Of a DNA stretch of 64,000 nucleotides, positions 24,796-33,083 are shown piece by piece; positions within the stretch are counted from its first letter, which is position 1; every line of letters starts with the position of its first letter. The notes beneath the pieces were generated by a model, which worked only from the letters and a program-made list of their open reading frames with translations, was not told the origin of the DNA and searched no databases. The stretch is taken from positions 124,001-188,000 of the forward strand of contig JBGUJH010000067.1 of the NCBI GenBank assembly GCA_045113775.1. The letters run 5' to 3'. Both the position numbers and the translations under genes were made by a program. Origin of the DNA: CAG-791 sp045113775. Lineage in GTDB: Bacteria; Bacillota; Clostridia; Lachnospirales; Lachnospiraceae.

Positions 24796-26340
24796 TCAGT
24801 CAAAATACGCGTCAAAGATCTGTCCCGCTACAGGAACAGCGTAACTTGATCCCATTCCTTTGCCTTCGATCAGCACCGTCACACAGATCTCCGGGTCACT
24901 CGCGGGGGCAAATCCCGTGAACCAGGCGTGGGAGCTCTTGTTATTGTCAAACTCCGCGCTTCCGGTCTTGCCCGCCGCCTCGTAATCGCGACCGCTCAGT
25001 GAATTCGCTGTACCTTCTGTGACGACAGACCGCATGAACTTCACCAATTGCTGCGCCACTGCTTCCGGCATTAGGGAGCCGTACTGCTCACTGCCGTAGA
25101 CCTTAAGTGTGCGTCCCTTCGCGTCATGCAGTTCATCCACAAGATGAGGCTTCATCAGGACGCCGCCGTTCGCGACCGCGCCGGTGATCATATTCAGATG
25201 AAGAGGGGTCATGGAAGTCGTTCCCTGTCCGATCGACATCTGCATAATGCCCTCTGTCGAGAGCGTATCAGGCATATTGATGGAACTGCGGACATAGGGC
25301 AGGTCATAAGGGAGTTTGCTGTTAAACAAAAGGGACCGCAGTGTATCCGACATCGTGTCGCTGCTGATCATGTTCACGCCTATGTTGGCAAAAGAGGAAT
25401 TGCAGGAGTACGCGAATGACTCTTCCAGGCTGACTTTGCCGTGCACTTCATAGTCATAGCAGTGAATGGAATCCCCGCCCTGCTCGAAAATGCCGCCGCA
25501 TTCAAAGCTGTAGTCATCTACAGCGTCCGGGTTTTCCTCGAGAAGGTCGATACAGTCAATGATCTTAAAAGTGGATCCAGGAGGGTAGAGTCCCTGCGTC
25601 ACCCGGTTGAGGAGCGTTCCCGATTCATTGTCGGCAAGAAGTGCATCCCAGTTCTCCTCGATATAGTTCGGGTCATAGTCGGGTTTGGAGACCATGGCCA
25701 GGATCCGCCCTGTCTTGACCTCGGTCACAATGACTGCTCCTTCATAGCTTCCCATGGCGTCATAACATGCCTTCTGCAGATCCGGATCCAATGTTGTGAT
25801 CAGGTTATTGCCGGGATAGAGCTTGTCGACAGCGTTTTCCTTGTTGTCATACCGAACTTTCTCTGATAAGGGAAGGTTGGAATGAAGAAGCTCGTACTTG
25901 TAATACTCCTCCAGGCCGCTTCCGCCCAGCTGGGAATACCCGACCACATGGGCATACATGCTGCCGAAAGGATAACTTCGGATCTGCACAACGTTCCCGT
26001 TGTCATCCATGTCCGTCTGCGTGGAGGCAAGAAGTGTCTCCGAGTCCGAAGCATAGATGCTTCCGCGGCGGTTTCTCGCGGCAAGCAGCTCATCTCTGTG
26101 ATTGTAGTCGTTGTCGAAGAGCTCGACCTTGTTTTCGATCGCCGTCTGCGTGAAATAGAAGCACATCCAGCCGAACAGCAGCGCGAACAGGACCGCGAAG
26201 AAGGTCATCTGCGACCTGGCGGTCTTTTTCTCTTTCTCGATTCTCTCCAGTGCCGGAACCGCAGCGTACATTCCCTGCGAAGGGTCGTGGACCTGTTCCT
26301 GCCCGGGAGGGAGATTGTTCTTTTTGCGAAAAATAGTCAT
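24796..26340 (-). CDS. Class B penicillin-binding protein (PbpA/FtsI-like transpeptidase)
   Basis: A 514-residue peptidoglycan transpeptidase. One N-terminal membrane helix (about 46-66) is followed by a dimerisation region and the transpeptidase domain with STFK (256-259, nucleophile Ser256), SCN (312-314) and KTG (458-460). The lack of an extended N-terminal module and of PASTA domains places it with the PbpA-like class that is encoded next to an FtsW/RodA protein. The ftsW-family gene ends 27 bases upstream, so the two form a SEDS-PBP synthase pair for septal, spore or elongation wall synthesis; which of these cannot be decided here. Confidence 0.94.
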   Translation of the reverse strand: MTIFRKKNNLPPGQEQVHDPSQGMYAAVPALERIEKEKKTARSQMTFFAVLFALLFGWMCFYFTQTAIENKVELFDNDYNHRDELLAARNRRGSIYASDSETLLASTQTDMDDNGNVVQIRSYPFGSMYAHVVGYSQLGGSGLEEYYKYELLHSNLPLSEKVRYDNKENAVDKLYPGNNLITTLDPDLQKACYDAMGSYEGAVIVTEVKTGRILAMVSKPDYDPNYIEENWDALLADNESGTLLNRVTQGLYPPGSTFKIIDCIDLLEENPDAVDDYSFECGGIFEQGGDSIHCYDYEVHGKVSLEESFAYSCNSSFANIGVNMISSDTMSDTLRSLLFNSKLPYDLPYVRSSINMPDTLSTEGIMQMSIGQGTTSMTPLHLNMITGAVANGGVLMKPHLVDELHDAKGRTLKVYGSEQYGSLMPEAVAQQLVKFMRSVVTEGTANSLSGRDYEAAGKTGSAEFDNNKSSHAWFTGFAPASDPEICVTVLIEGKGMGSSYAVPVAGQIFDAYFD

Positions 26341-26367
26341 TGCTAAACTCTCTCCGAAATTCAGTCA

Positions 26368-27870
26368 TCAGACATCAAAATGGTCAATATTTTCCATGTC
26401 TTTGCGCGGGTCATAGATCGGGACTCCTTTGAAATCTTTGTAAAAGTCCTGATCCTTGTCCTCTCCGCTTCTGCCGGCATCGTACTGTCCCGTTGATACG
26501 GTCTCTGTCCGGGTCTGTGCACCCGGGATACCCCCGGCGTGTTCCGCCTCGTAGCGCTGCCTGAATCTCTCAAGCCGCTCCTCCTGCAGCATGAAGATAG
26601 CTCCTATAATGCCGAACATGATAAATGTAGCAAGCACGGAACTGCCTCCGCAACTGACCAGCGGCAGCGTTACACCGGTAAGAGGGATGAACTTGACTTC
26701 CCCACCGATCGTCAGAAAAGCCTGGAAAATGAAGGCGACCGCCGTGCCGAAAGTATACAGCCTGTAAAACTTGTTCGAATAGCTGCCCGCCAGCAGAAGA
26801 AAGTCCGTAAAAATATTGAGACACAGAAGGATCAGGCAGATCCCGAATATGATCCCCATCTCCTCTATGATCGCGGCGAAGATAAAATCAGATTCCACAA
26901 ACGGAATGCTCGAAGGCATCCCCTGCATCAGCCCGGCGCCGAACAGTCCTCCGAAACTGATGGCAAACAGAGCCTGCGTGATCTGGAAACCGCTGCCGTC
27001 AATGGAGCTCCAGGGATCAAGGAACACCTGCACCCTCACTCTCACATGCGCGAACAGGAAATAACAGAGTATTGCCGTGATCACACCGAACAGGATCCCG
27101 CTGACCAGAATCTCCCACTTTCCTGTAGAAAGAAACAGGAGCACCAGATAGATCACGAAGAATATCAGGGCACTTCCCAGGTCCCTGGATACCACAAGGA
27201 TCCCTACATGGACAAGAGCTGCCAATGTAAGGAAAATAAGATGCTGCGTGTTGTTCTCCTCACACAGGGCGCTTGCCATGAAAAGGAGGAACAATATTTT
27301 GACAAATTCACTTGGCTGAAAAGTCAGGCCCGCGATCGTAAAGGTGATCTTGGACCCGTTCGTGATCGCTCCCAGAAGCAGTACTCCCGCGAGCGCCGCG
27401 ATTCCCATCACTCCATAGAAATACGTTCCCTTGCGGAGAGAATCGAACCGTTCTCTCAAAAGCGGGAACAGCAAAAGGAACAGCATGCCTCCGAGTGAGA
27501 TCAGAAGCTGCTTCTGCGCCTTGCCGTGATTGATCCTTGAGATCATCACAAGTCCGATACTGAGCATCATCAGGATGTTGTTGGCCATCAGCATGTTGGC
27601 GCTTTTATAAAGAGTCCTGTACAGAAGCGCCGTTCCTATCACGATCGCAAGCTGCAGAAGTCCGAAAACAAAAAGGTACTCATCTTCTGCAAGGATCGCC
27701 ATGGTGAGATAAGCATTGATCGTGAATACTCCTATGCAGAGCCTCTGCAAGGTCTCACATGTGCGCCTTACGTCCTTTCCGGAAGGGAGTGCCACGTATG
27801 CGAGAAATGTATATAGCACCATCGATGCAGCGATCAGATACTTGCTGTATGAGACTGCATATGCCTGCAT
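26368..27870 (-). CDS. SEDS-family peptidoglycan polymerase (FtsW/RodA/SpoVE)
   Basis: A 500-residue polytopic membrane protein with about ten helices. Family features include GFQITQALFAISFGGLFGAG, the acidic EEMGIIFGICLILL near the catalytic loop, and the late motif FIPLTGVTLPLVSCGGSSVL. SEDS proteins polymerise lipid II into glycan strands and work with a class B PBP; the PBP gene lies 27 bases downstream. A hydrophilic C-terminal tail of about 80 residues (after the last helix) is longer than usual and rich in charged residues. SD AGGAGGTG precedes the ATG. Assignment among FtsW, RodA and SpoVE is not possible from sequence alone. Confidence 0.93.
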   Translation of the reverse strand: MQAYAVSYSKYLIAASMVLYTFLAYVALPSGKDVRRTCETLQRLCIGVFTINAYLTMAILAEDEYLFVFGLLQLAIVIGTALLYRTLYKSANMLMANNILMMLSIGLVMISRINHGKAQKQLLISLGGMLFLLLFPLLRERFDSLRKGTYFYGVMGIAALAGVLLLGAITNGSKITFTIAGLTFQPSEFVKILFLLFMASALCEENNTQHLIFLTLAALVHVGILVVSRDLGSALIFFVIYLVLLFLSTGKWEILVSGILFGVITAILCYFLFAHVRVRVQVFLDPWSSIDGSGFQITQALFAISFGGLFGAGLMQGMPSSIPFVESDFIFAAIIEEMGIIFGICLILLCLNIFTDFLLLAGSYSNKFYRLYTFGTAVAFIFQAFLTIGGEVKFIPLTGVTLPLVSCGGSSVLATFIMFGIIGAIFMLQEERLERFRQRYEAEHAGGIPGAQTRTETVSTGQYDAGRSGEDKDQDFYKDFKGVPIYDPRKDMENIDHFDV

Positions 27871-27898
27871 TCATTCACCTCCTTTTTAATTTCTTTAA

Positions 27899-30124
27899 TC
27901 ATAATGCGCTCTTGCGATAGTGTCCGGTGGTATATTCCCGGAAAACCGCTGCAGATTCAGCGCTCGCGCCGCCCGAGAGATACCAGTTCAGGATCTCTTT
28001 GGTCTGCCCGGCGCTTTCCGTGGTAAAACTGCAGATCCATCCCGCCGCTCTCATGGCCGCAGGATCCGCCTTGCTGACAAAACTGTGCAGGGACAGAGGG
28101 AGGCTGTTGTAGATCACATTATAGCAGTGCCCGCACGCACAGCGCACCGGGAACTGCATTCCCTTTCGGTCCTTGACGCCCCAAAAGGCCTGCTCCCTGC
28201 GGGAGCACATTCCGGCAGTCTTTTTGACACATCCCGCCGAGATCATCATCGGGATCCTCCCGTAGACACTCAGGAGCTGCCGTCCCTCCGCGCCTTTCAT
28301 CAGCGGGAGCATATCTTTCGATGAGATCTCCCAGCCCAGGTTCAGATAGTCGCACCGGGCAAGGAGAAGGTCTCTTGCCGCTGTATTCCACTGATAGAGC
28401 GACCCGTCCGCTACGACGCGCCCTTTATACCCGATCTCTTCCAAAATATCGAGTTCCTCGGGATTTCTTGCCAGGACACCGGCAAATCCCATGCCGGCCA
28501 GTTTCCTGACTTTGTCTCTGCTGTCAGTCCTGCAGACATGCGGCAGGGCGATCAGGCAGGAGCTTCTCTCCTCTTCGGTGAGCGCCTCCATGATCTGCGG
28601 AGTTTCTTCTGCAATAATGTTCGATATTCCCAGGGACTGAGCAGCCCTGAGCTGCCCGGCTGTTGTGACCTGGGCCCAGATTTCCGGAGCCGCTCCCGAA
28701 GGACTCATTTGCACAGGTTCGGACTCGCGTTTTCTGCCGTCCGTCTGTTCGAAATCTTTTCTGCCGCCTCCGGCGCTCTCGAGGATCTTTTCTTCAAGCT
28801 CCGAGAGCGCCTCCCTGCGCAGCGCGTTGAGGGAAGCCACCGGCATAAAAACATCTCCGGTCACGTCAACTTCAAGTTTATCGAATTCAAACAGGGAATC
28901 TCCTGTCTTTCTGAGGCGCTTCTCGATCTCCCGTTCTTCCATAGGCCGCTTCTGCGCGTGCTGTACGACCTCTCCGACTGCTGTCGCAGTGACGGTTTCC
29001 CCGCTTCCCGACAGGTCCGGTGCGGTCACGGTGAGCCGGGCTTCCCTGCCCGGGACCAGGACAGCAGTACCGCTGATCATCCTCTTGGGAAGCCCCGAGA
29101 GATATTTCTCCTCGATCTGTGCCAGAAGGTCCTCGTCTGTTCCTGCATAGCCCGGCTTTCCGATCGTCAGGAGTTCTTTTCCGTTCCTTTTATAGTAATA
29201 TCCCGTGCTCAGATCCGTTCTGAGATACAGGGATCTTAACCGCCGCATATCCTCTGCCGCGATCTTCCAGGGCTTCTTTCTGCCCCCGGCGTCCCACACG
29301 GTGAAATAGTCGATATATTTTCTGTAGAGAGCAGTGACGCCCGCGGCGTAATGGGGGCTCTTCATCCTGCCCTCTATTTTGAAAGAATCGATCCCCGCGT
29401 CAATAAGGTCGGGCAGGATCTCGAGGACACAGAGGTCTCTCATGGAGATCGGGTACTGCTCTTTTCCTTTTCCCAAGCTGATCTCTTTCCCGTCTGCGTC
29501 CATGATCGCGTACGGGAGTCTGCATGTGCCCGCGCAGCGGCCGCGATTGCCGCTCCTTCCGCCCAGAAAGCTCGACATCAGGCATCTTCCCGAATAGGAA
29601 TAGCACATCGCGCCGTGGATAAAGCTTTCGATCTCGACGGGTTCCTCTCTTTTTATAGTCTTGATCTCTTCTAAGGAAAGCTCTCTCGCGGGCACCACCC
29701 TGTGCACGCCCAGCTTCTTCAGAAATCGTACAGATTCGGGTCCTGTGCAGGACAGCTGGGTCGAAGCGTGCAGTTCCAGGCCCGGGCATCTTTCATGGAG
29801 AACGCTCAAGACGCCCAGATCCTGCACGATCACACCGTCCAGGCCCTCTTGGTAAAGAGATATAGCAAAATCCACCGTCTCTTCAAGCTCACTCTCCTTA
29901 GTCAGAACGTTGAGCGTCAGATACACTTTCTTTCCGAAAATATGCGCTTCCGAAATCGAGCGAATAATATCTTCCTGTGTGAAATTTTCCGCGTATGCCC
30001 TGGCGCCGAATTTTTCTCCGCCAAGGTAAACGGCATCCGCCCCCGCTGCCAGCGCGCCCAGAAACGCTTTTCTGCTGCCTGCCGGCGCGAGCAGTTCAGG
30101 AAGCCTGTTCCTTCCGCTCTTCAT
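27899..30124 (-). CDS. U32 family peptidase / DUF3656 (RlhA-like) protein
   Basis: A 741-residue protein of the U32 collagenase-like family with the extended DUF3656 part. The N-terminal barrel begins LPELLAPAGSRKAFLGALAA and has DAVYLGGEKFGARA; the U32 signature is ESFIHGAMCYSYSGRC, followed by further cysteines (GRCAGTCRLPYAI) and a late Cys cluster (CVKKTAGMCSRR, CACGHC), consistent with an iron-sulfur site. Despite the peptidase name, E. coli RlhA of this family is needed for hydroxycytidine formation in 23S rRNA, and other members act in tRNA hydroxylation or ubiquinone synthesis. RNA modification is therefore a likely role. SD AAGGAG lies 8 bases before the start. Confidence 0.9.
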   Translation of the reverse strand: MKSGRNRLPELLAPAGSRKAFLGALAAGADAVYLGGEKFGARAYAENFTQEDIIRSISEAHIFGKKVYLTLNVLTKESELEETVDFAISLYQEGLDGVIVQDLGVLSVLHERCPGLELHASTQLSCTGPESVRFLKKLGVHRVVPARELSLEEIKTIKREEPVEIESFIHGAMCYSYSGRCLMSSFLGGRSGNRGRCAGTCRLPYAIMDADGKEISLGKGKEQYPISMRDLCVLEILPDLIDAGIDSFKIEGRMKSPHYAAGVTALYRKYIDYFTVWDAGGRKKPWKIAAEDMRRLRSLYLRTDLSTGYYYKRNGKELLTIGKPGYAGTDEDLLAQIEEKYLSGLPKRMISGTAVLVPGREARLTVTAPDLSGSGETVTATAVGEVVQHAQKRPMEEREIEKRLRKTGDSLFEFDKLEVDVTGDVFMPVASLNALRREALSELEEKILESAGGGRKDFEQTDGRKRESEPVQMSPSGAAPEIWAQVTTAGQLRAAQSLGISNIIAEETPQIMEALTEEERSSCLIALPHVCRTDSRDKVRKLAGMGFAGVLARNPEELDILEEIGYKGRVVADGSLYQWNTAARDLLLARCDYLNLGWEISSKDMLPLMKGAEGRQLLSVYGRIPMMISAGCVKKTAGMCSRREQAFWGVKDRKGMQFPVRCACGHCYNVIYNSLPLSLHSFVSKADPAAMRAAGWICSFTTESAGQTKEILNWYLSGGASAESAAVFREYTTGHYRKSAL

Positions 30125-30142
30125 GTAGACTTCTCCTTTAGT

Positions 30143-30177
30143 TAAGGCCCGCAGAGCGAGCCGCTGCGCCGCGTGCA
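30143..30177 (+). repeat. Short copy F of the dispersed palindromic element
   Basis: TTAAGGCCCGCAGAGCGAGCC then GCTGCGCCGCGTGC, the same first half as the long copies; the second hairpin is missing and the sequence passes into AGGCATTCCCCTG. Located between zapA and the U32 gene. Confidence 0.7.
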
Positions 30178-30248
30178 GGCATTCCCCTGTGTTATAGACG
30201 AAAAAACACGCAGCACATTACAATGAACACGTAAATGGCGAGAGCAGC

Positions 30249-30593
30249 TCATTTCGGGCTGCTCTTTTTCTTTTTCTCAGCGCTCTGCAGTTTCATCTGC
30301 GCCGCGACAAGTTCGTGCTTGATATCATAGAGGTCATTCTCTTTTTTGTCAATAATTCCCTGAAGCTCTTCATTCCTCGATACTGCCTTAAAATAATCGT
30401 CCGCAATATTGAGATTGAGAAGAAGGTGCCTCATATCGACCGGAAGCTTGCCGAATTCCGGATCCGCGCCCAGTTCGTCGATCTTTTTGTTGATATATTC
30501 GGCAACTTTGAGCAGGTACTCCTCGCTTTCATAGCCGCTGAGCGTATATGTCTTGCCTCCGATCACTACCTGTGCATCAGTCTTTTCCGCCAT
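30249..30593 (-). CDS. zapA: Cell division protein ZapA
   Basis: A 114-residue FtsZ-ring-associated protein. The N-terminal head is typical (DAQVVIGGKTYTLSGYESEE, YLLKVAEYINKKIDEL), followed by a helical dimer/tetramer region and a Lys-rich end (KLQSAEKKKKSSPK). ZapA bundles FtsZ filaments at the Z ring. The start has GGAGG 5 bases upstream. It lies between ruvB (83 bases upstream) and the U32 gene, a common clostridial order. Confidence 0.93.
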   Translation of the reverse strand: MAEKTDAQVVIGGKTYTLSGYESEEYLLKVAEYINKKIDELGADPEFGKLPVDMRHLLLNLNIADDYFKAVSRNEELQGIIDKKENDLYDIKHELVAAQMKLQSAEKKKKSSPK

Positions 30594-30675
30594 CTCTGCC
30601 TCCCGCGCATCCTGTCCGCGCGTCTCATCAATAAGTCTCGTTTCCGGCGCGGCTCATCCGCGCTTCATCGCTGAT

Positions 30676-31680
30676 TCAGTCCTGCTGTTCAAAGGGAATT
30701 CCCAGGTGCGCATAAGCTTCCTGCGTCGCGACTCTCCCCCTCGGAGTCCTGTTGATCAGTCCGTTCTGTAAGAGATACGGCTCAAGCAGGTCTTCTATAG
30801 TCCCCGGATCCTCTCCGATCGCCGCGGCCAGAGTATCCAGCCCGGCCGGTCCGCCGCCGAACTTCTCGATCAGCGTCAGAAGGAAGTTCCTGTCCGCCCT
30901 GTCAAGTCCGAGCCGGTCCACATCCATCAGATCCAGGGCCGTGCGCGCCACTTCCAGAGTGATCTTTCCGTCGTATCTCACCTGCGCGTAATCGCGGACG
31001 CGCTTTAAGATCCTGTTGGCCAGACGCGGCGTTCCGCGGCTCCTGCGGGCCAGCTCCGCAGCACCTTCCTCATCAATGTCGACGCGGAGCTTCTTCGCGC
31101 TTGCCATGACGATCTGCTTCAGTTCTTTTGTGTTATAAAACTCCAGTCTGTGGATCTCTCCAAACCGGTCTCTCAGCGGTGCCGACAAAAGTCCTGCTCT
31201 TGTCGTCGCTCCCACCAGCGTGAATCTCGGGAGGTCCAGACGGATCGACTTGGCAGCCGCTCCCTTGCCGATCAGAATATCGATGGCAAAATCCTCCATA
31301 GCCGGGTACAGCACTTCCTCCACCTGCTTGTTCAGCCGGTGGATCTCATCCACGAACAAAATATCGTTTTCCTTCAGCCCGTTCAGGATAGCCGCCATCT
31401 CTCCCGGCTTCTCGATCGCCGGTCCGCTGGTGACTCTCATATTGACGCCCATCTCATTGGCAATGATCCCCGAGATCGTCGTCTTGCCAAGTCCGGGAGG
31501 TCCGTAGAACAGAAGGTGGTCCAGCGGCTCACCCCTGAGTTTGGCAGCCTGTATGGAGATTTCCAAACTCTCCTTGATCTTGCTCTGTCCGATATATTCG
31601 CTCAGCCGCTGAGGTCTCAAAGTACCCTCAATGCGGCTGTCTTCTTCTGTGTAGCTGGTTTCTATTGTTCTTCTCTGCAT
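30676..31680 (-). CDS. ruvB: Holliday junction branch migration ATPase RuvB
   Basis: The 334-residue motor of the RuvAB complex. Walker A is GPPGLGKT (60-67), Walker B LFVDEIHR, sensor 1 in TLVGATTRAG, and the arginine finger lies in the SAPLRDRFGEIHRLEFY region. The winged-helix DNA-binding domain is C-terminal (PYLLQNGLINRTPRGRVAT). It is 32 bases after ruvA. The length is standard. Confidence 0.98.
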   Translation of the reverse strand: MQRRTIETSYTEEDSRIEGTLRPQRLSEYIGQSKIKESLEISIQAAKLRGEPLDHLLFYGPPGLGKTTISGIIANEMGVNMRVTSGPAIEKPGEMAAILNGLKENDILFVDEIHRLNKQVEEVLYPAMEDFAIDILIGKGAAAKSIRLDLPRFTLVGATTRAGLLSAPLRDRFGEIHRLEFYNTKELKQIVMASAKKLRVDIDEEGAAELARRSRGTPRLANRILKRVRDYAQVRYDGKITLEVARTALDLMDVDRLGLDRADRNFLLTLIEKFGGGPAGLDTLAAAIGEDPGTIEDLLEPYLLQNGLINRTPRGRVATQEAYAHLGIPFEQQD

Positions 31681-31712
31681 ATGTTACCGTCTTACTTCCG
31701 TCCGTGGTTAAG

Positions 31713-32387
31713 TTACAAATATCTCAGCGCAGCCTTCAGAATGCTCTCCGTGTCGTTCAATTCCTTCTGCTCTTTCTGCGCGTTTTCTTTGCAGGCTCTG
31801 ACCGCCTTGGCTGCCTCTGCTCTGGAATAACCGAGAGCCGTGAGAGCTTCCACAGCTTCTGCCGCGGCATCGTCCTGCCCGGAAGCCGCGCCTGCCGCGC
31901 CGATACCGGAGCCGGCCGATCCTTCGATTCCTGCGCCGGATCCGCCGGCAGCAAATGCGAGCATCTCTGCCTCCCGCATGCCCGCCACTTTATCGCGAAG
32001 ATCCAGGATCAGACGCTCTGCTGTCCTCTTGCCCACGCCCGGCGCTCTTGAGATCATCTTGACGTCTCCCGTCATGATCGCGAACCGCAGATCATCTGCA
32101 GTTCCCACTGACAGAAGCGCAAGTCCGCCTTTGGGACCGATCCCGCTCACTGTGATCAGAAGTTTGAACAGTTCCAGGTCATCCCTTGACATGAATCCGT
32201 ACAGCGCGATCTGGTCTTCCCTCAAATAAGTATAGGTGTAGACCACGACTTCCTCCTCCCGGCCTGCTGCGGCAAGTCTCTGCACCGTCTCTCCGGCGAT
32301 CCTGACTTCATAGCCGACACCGCCGACATCTATTACAGCTGCCCCGTCGTAGACGGCGGCAACATATCCTCTCAAAAATGCGATCAT
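31713..32387 (-). CDS. ruvA: Holliday junction-binding protein RuvA
   Basis: Tetrameric protein that holds the four-way junction for RuvB. Domain I is an OB fold (MIAFLRGYVAAVYDGAAVID), domain II has two helix-hairpin-helix motifs (LLITVSGIGPKGGLALLS and MISRAPGVGKRTAERLIL), and domain III, which contacts RuvB, is at the C-terminus (VEALTALGYSRAEAAKAVRA). The linker between II and III is long and rich in Gly, Ala and Ser, making the protein 224 residues rather than about 200. First gene of the ruvA-ruvB-zapA run with a clear promoter upstream. Confidence 0.97.
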   Translation of the reverse strand: MIAFLRGYVAAVYDGAAVIDVGGVGYEVRIAGETVQRLAAAGREEEVVVYTYTYLREDQIALYGFMSRDDLELFKLLITVSGIGPKGGLALLSVGTADDLRFAIMTGDVKMISRAPGVGKRTAERLILDLRDKVAGMREAEMLAFAAGGSGAGIEGSAGSGIGAAGAASGQDDAAAEAVEALTALGYSRAEAAKAVRACKENAQKEQKELNDTESILKAALRYL

Positions 32388-32422
32388 TTAAACAGCGCTC
32401 CCTGAAGCAAGTATTGGATTTC

Positions 32423-32451
32423 ATTATACATCCGTGTCAGTGCTTTGACAA
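32423..32451 (-). promoter_or_regulatory. ruvA promoter
   Basis: TTGTCA (32451-32446), 17-base spacer, TATAAT (32428-32423), with transcription toward ruvA about 30 bases away. No LexA (CheR-type) box was identified next to it. Confidence 0.7.
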
Positions 32452-32461
32452 ATTCTTAAGA

Positions 32462-32478
32462 TTACACTTGCAGTGTAA
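32462..32478. promoter_or_regulatory. Palindrome TTACACT-TGC-AGTGTAA in the ruvA/leuD divergent region
   Basis: Perfect 7-bp inverted repeat with a 3-base centre, 10 bases upstream of the ruvA -35 box and about 50 bases upstream of the leuD -35 box. The size and position suit a dimeric repressor or activator; the regulator is unknown. Confidence 0.4.
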
Positions 32479-32485
32479 GACGTAT

Positions 32486-32513
32486 TAAGCTTGCGAAACG
32501 AGCCGCTGCGCCC
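32486..32513 (+). repeat. Short copy G of the dispersed palindromic element
   Basis: TTAAGCTTGCGAAACGAGCC then GCTGCGCC; same first half as the long copies with mismatches in the stem. It sits between the divergent ruvA and leuD promoters. Confidence 0.6.
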
Positions 32514-32529
32514 CTTAAAACATCCAAAG

Positions 32530-32558
32530 TTTCCAACACTCCCCTAATGTGTTAATAT
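32530..32558 (+). promoter_or_regulatory. Candidate promoter of the leuDCDC operon
   Basis: TTTCCA (32530-32535), 17-base spacer, TAATAT (32553-32558), 36 bases before the leuD start. No T-box or leader-peptide attenuator is visible in such a short leader. Confidence 0.5.
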
Positions 32559-32594
32559 TAAACAACGCATTAATATACGAAAAGGAGCGTCAAT

Positions 32595-33065
32595 ATGGGT
32601 AAAGTATTCCGATTTAACAAAGATGTGGACACCGACCAGATCATTGCTTCCCAGTATCTTCTCTATCCTACTGTGGATGAAATGAAAGCTCACACATTCG
32701 AATCTCTGGATGCAAATTTTGCATCTGATGTAAAGCCCGGCGACTTTGTCGTCGCGGACAGCAATTTCGGCTGCGGTTCTTCCCGCGAGCAGGCCCCCGC
32801 TGTCCTCAAGGCTCTGGGCGTCCGTGCCGTCCTGGCTCCTTCCTTCGCCAGGATCTTCTACAGAAATTCCATCAATATCGGCCTTCCTGCCATCGTCTGT
32901 GACGGACTCTATGACGCGGTGAAGACGGGGGACGAGATCGAATTGGATATGGAGAAAGGCATCGTGACTTTCGGGGAGAAGACATTCCCCTGCACGAAGC
33001 TTCCTGTCCATCTTCAGAAGATCCTCGATCAGGGCGGACTGATCAGCTCTCTCAACGAAATGTGA
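32595..33065 (+). CDS. leuD: Isopropylmalate isomerase-like small subunit (LeuD family), pair 1
   Basis: The 156-residue swivel-domain subunit of an aconitase-family dehydratase. It begins MGKVFRFNKDVDTDQIIASQ and has the family signature NFGCGSSREQAPAVLKALGV. The substrate-contact loop reads QYLLYPT, unlike the YLxT-type loops expected for typical prokaryotic IPM isomerases of this subfamily, so the natural substrate may be isopropylmalate, citramalate/methylmalate or a related 2-hydroxyacid. SD AAAGGAG. It is the first of four genes arranged small-large-small-large; the large subunit follows after 18 bases. Confidence 0.85.
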   Translation: MGKVFRFNKDVDTDQIIASQYLLYPTVDEMKAHTFESLDANFASDVKPGDFVVADSNFGCGSSREQAPAVLKALGVRAVLAPSFARIFYRNSINIGLPAIVCDGLYDAVKTGDEIELDMEKGIVTFGEKTFPCTKLPVHLQKILDQGGLISSLNEM

Positions 33066-33083
33066 AAAACGGAGGAAACCACT

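Noticed and set aside
26540..26560. tRNA-like pieces such as GAATCGAACC inside coding sequence (also around 27440)
   Set aside because: They lie within ftsW-family coding sequence and no acceptor or anticodon stem surrounds them.
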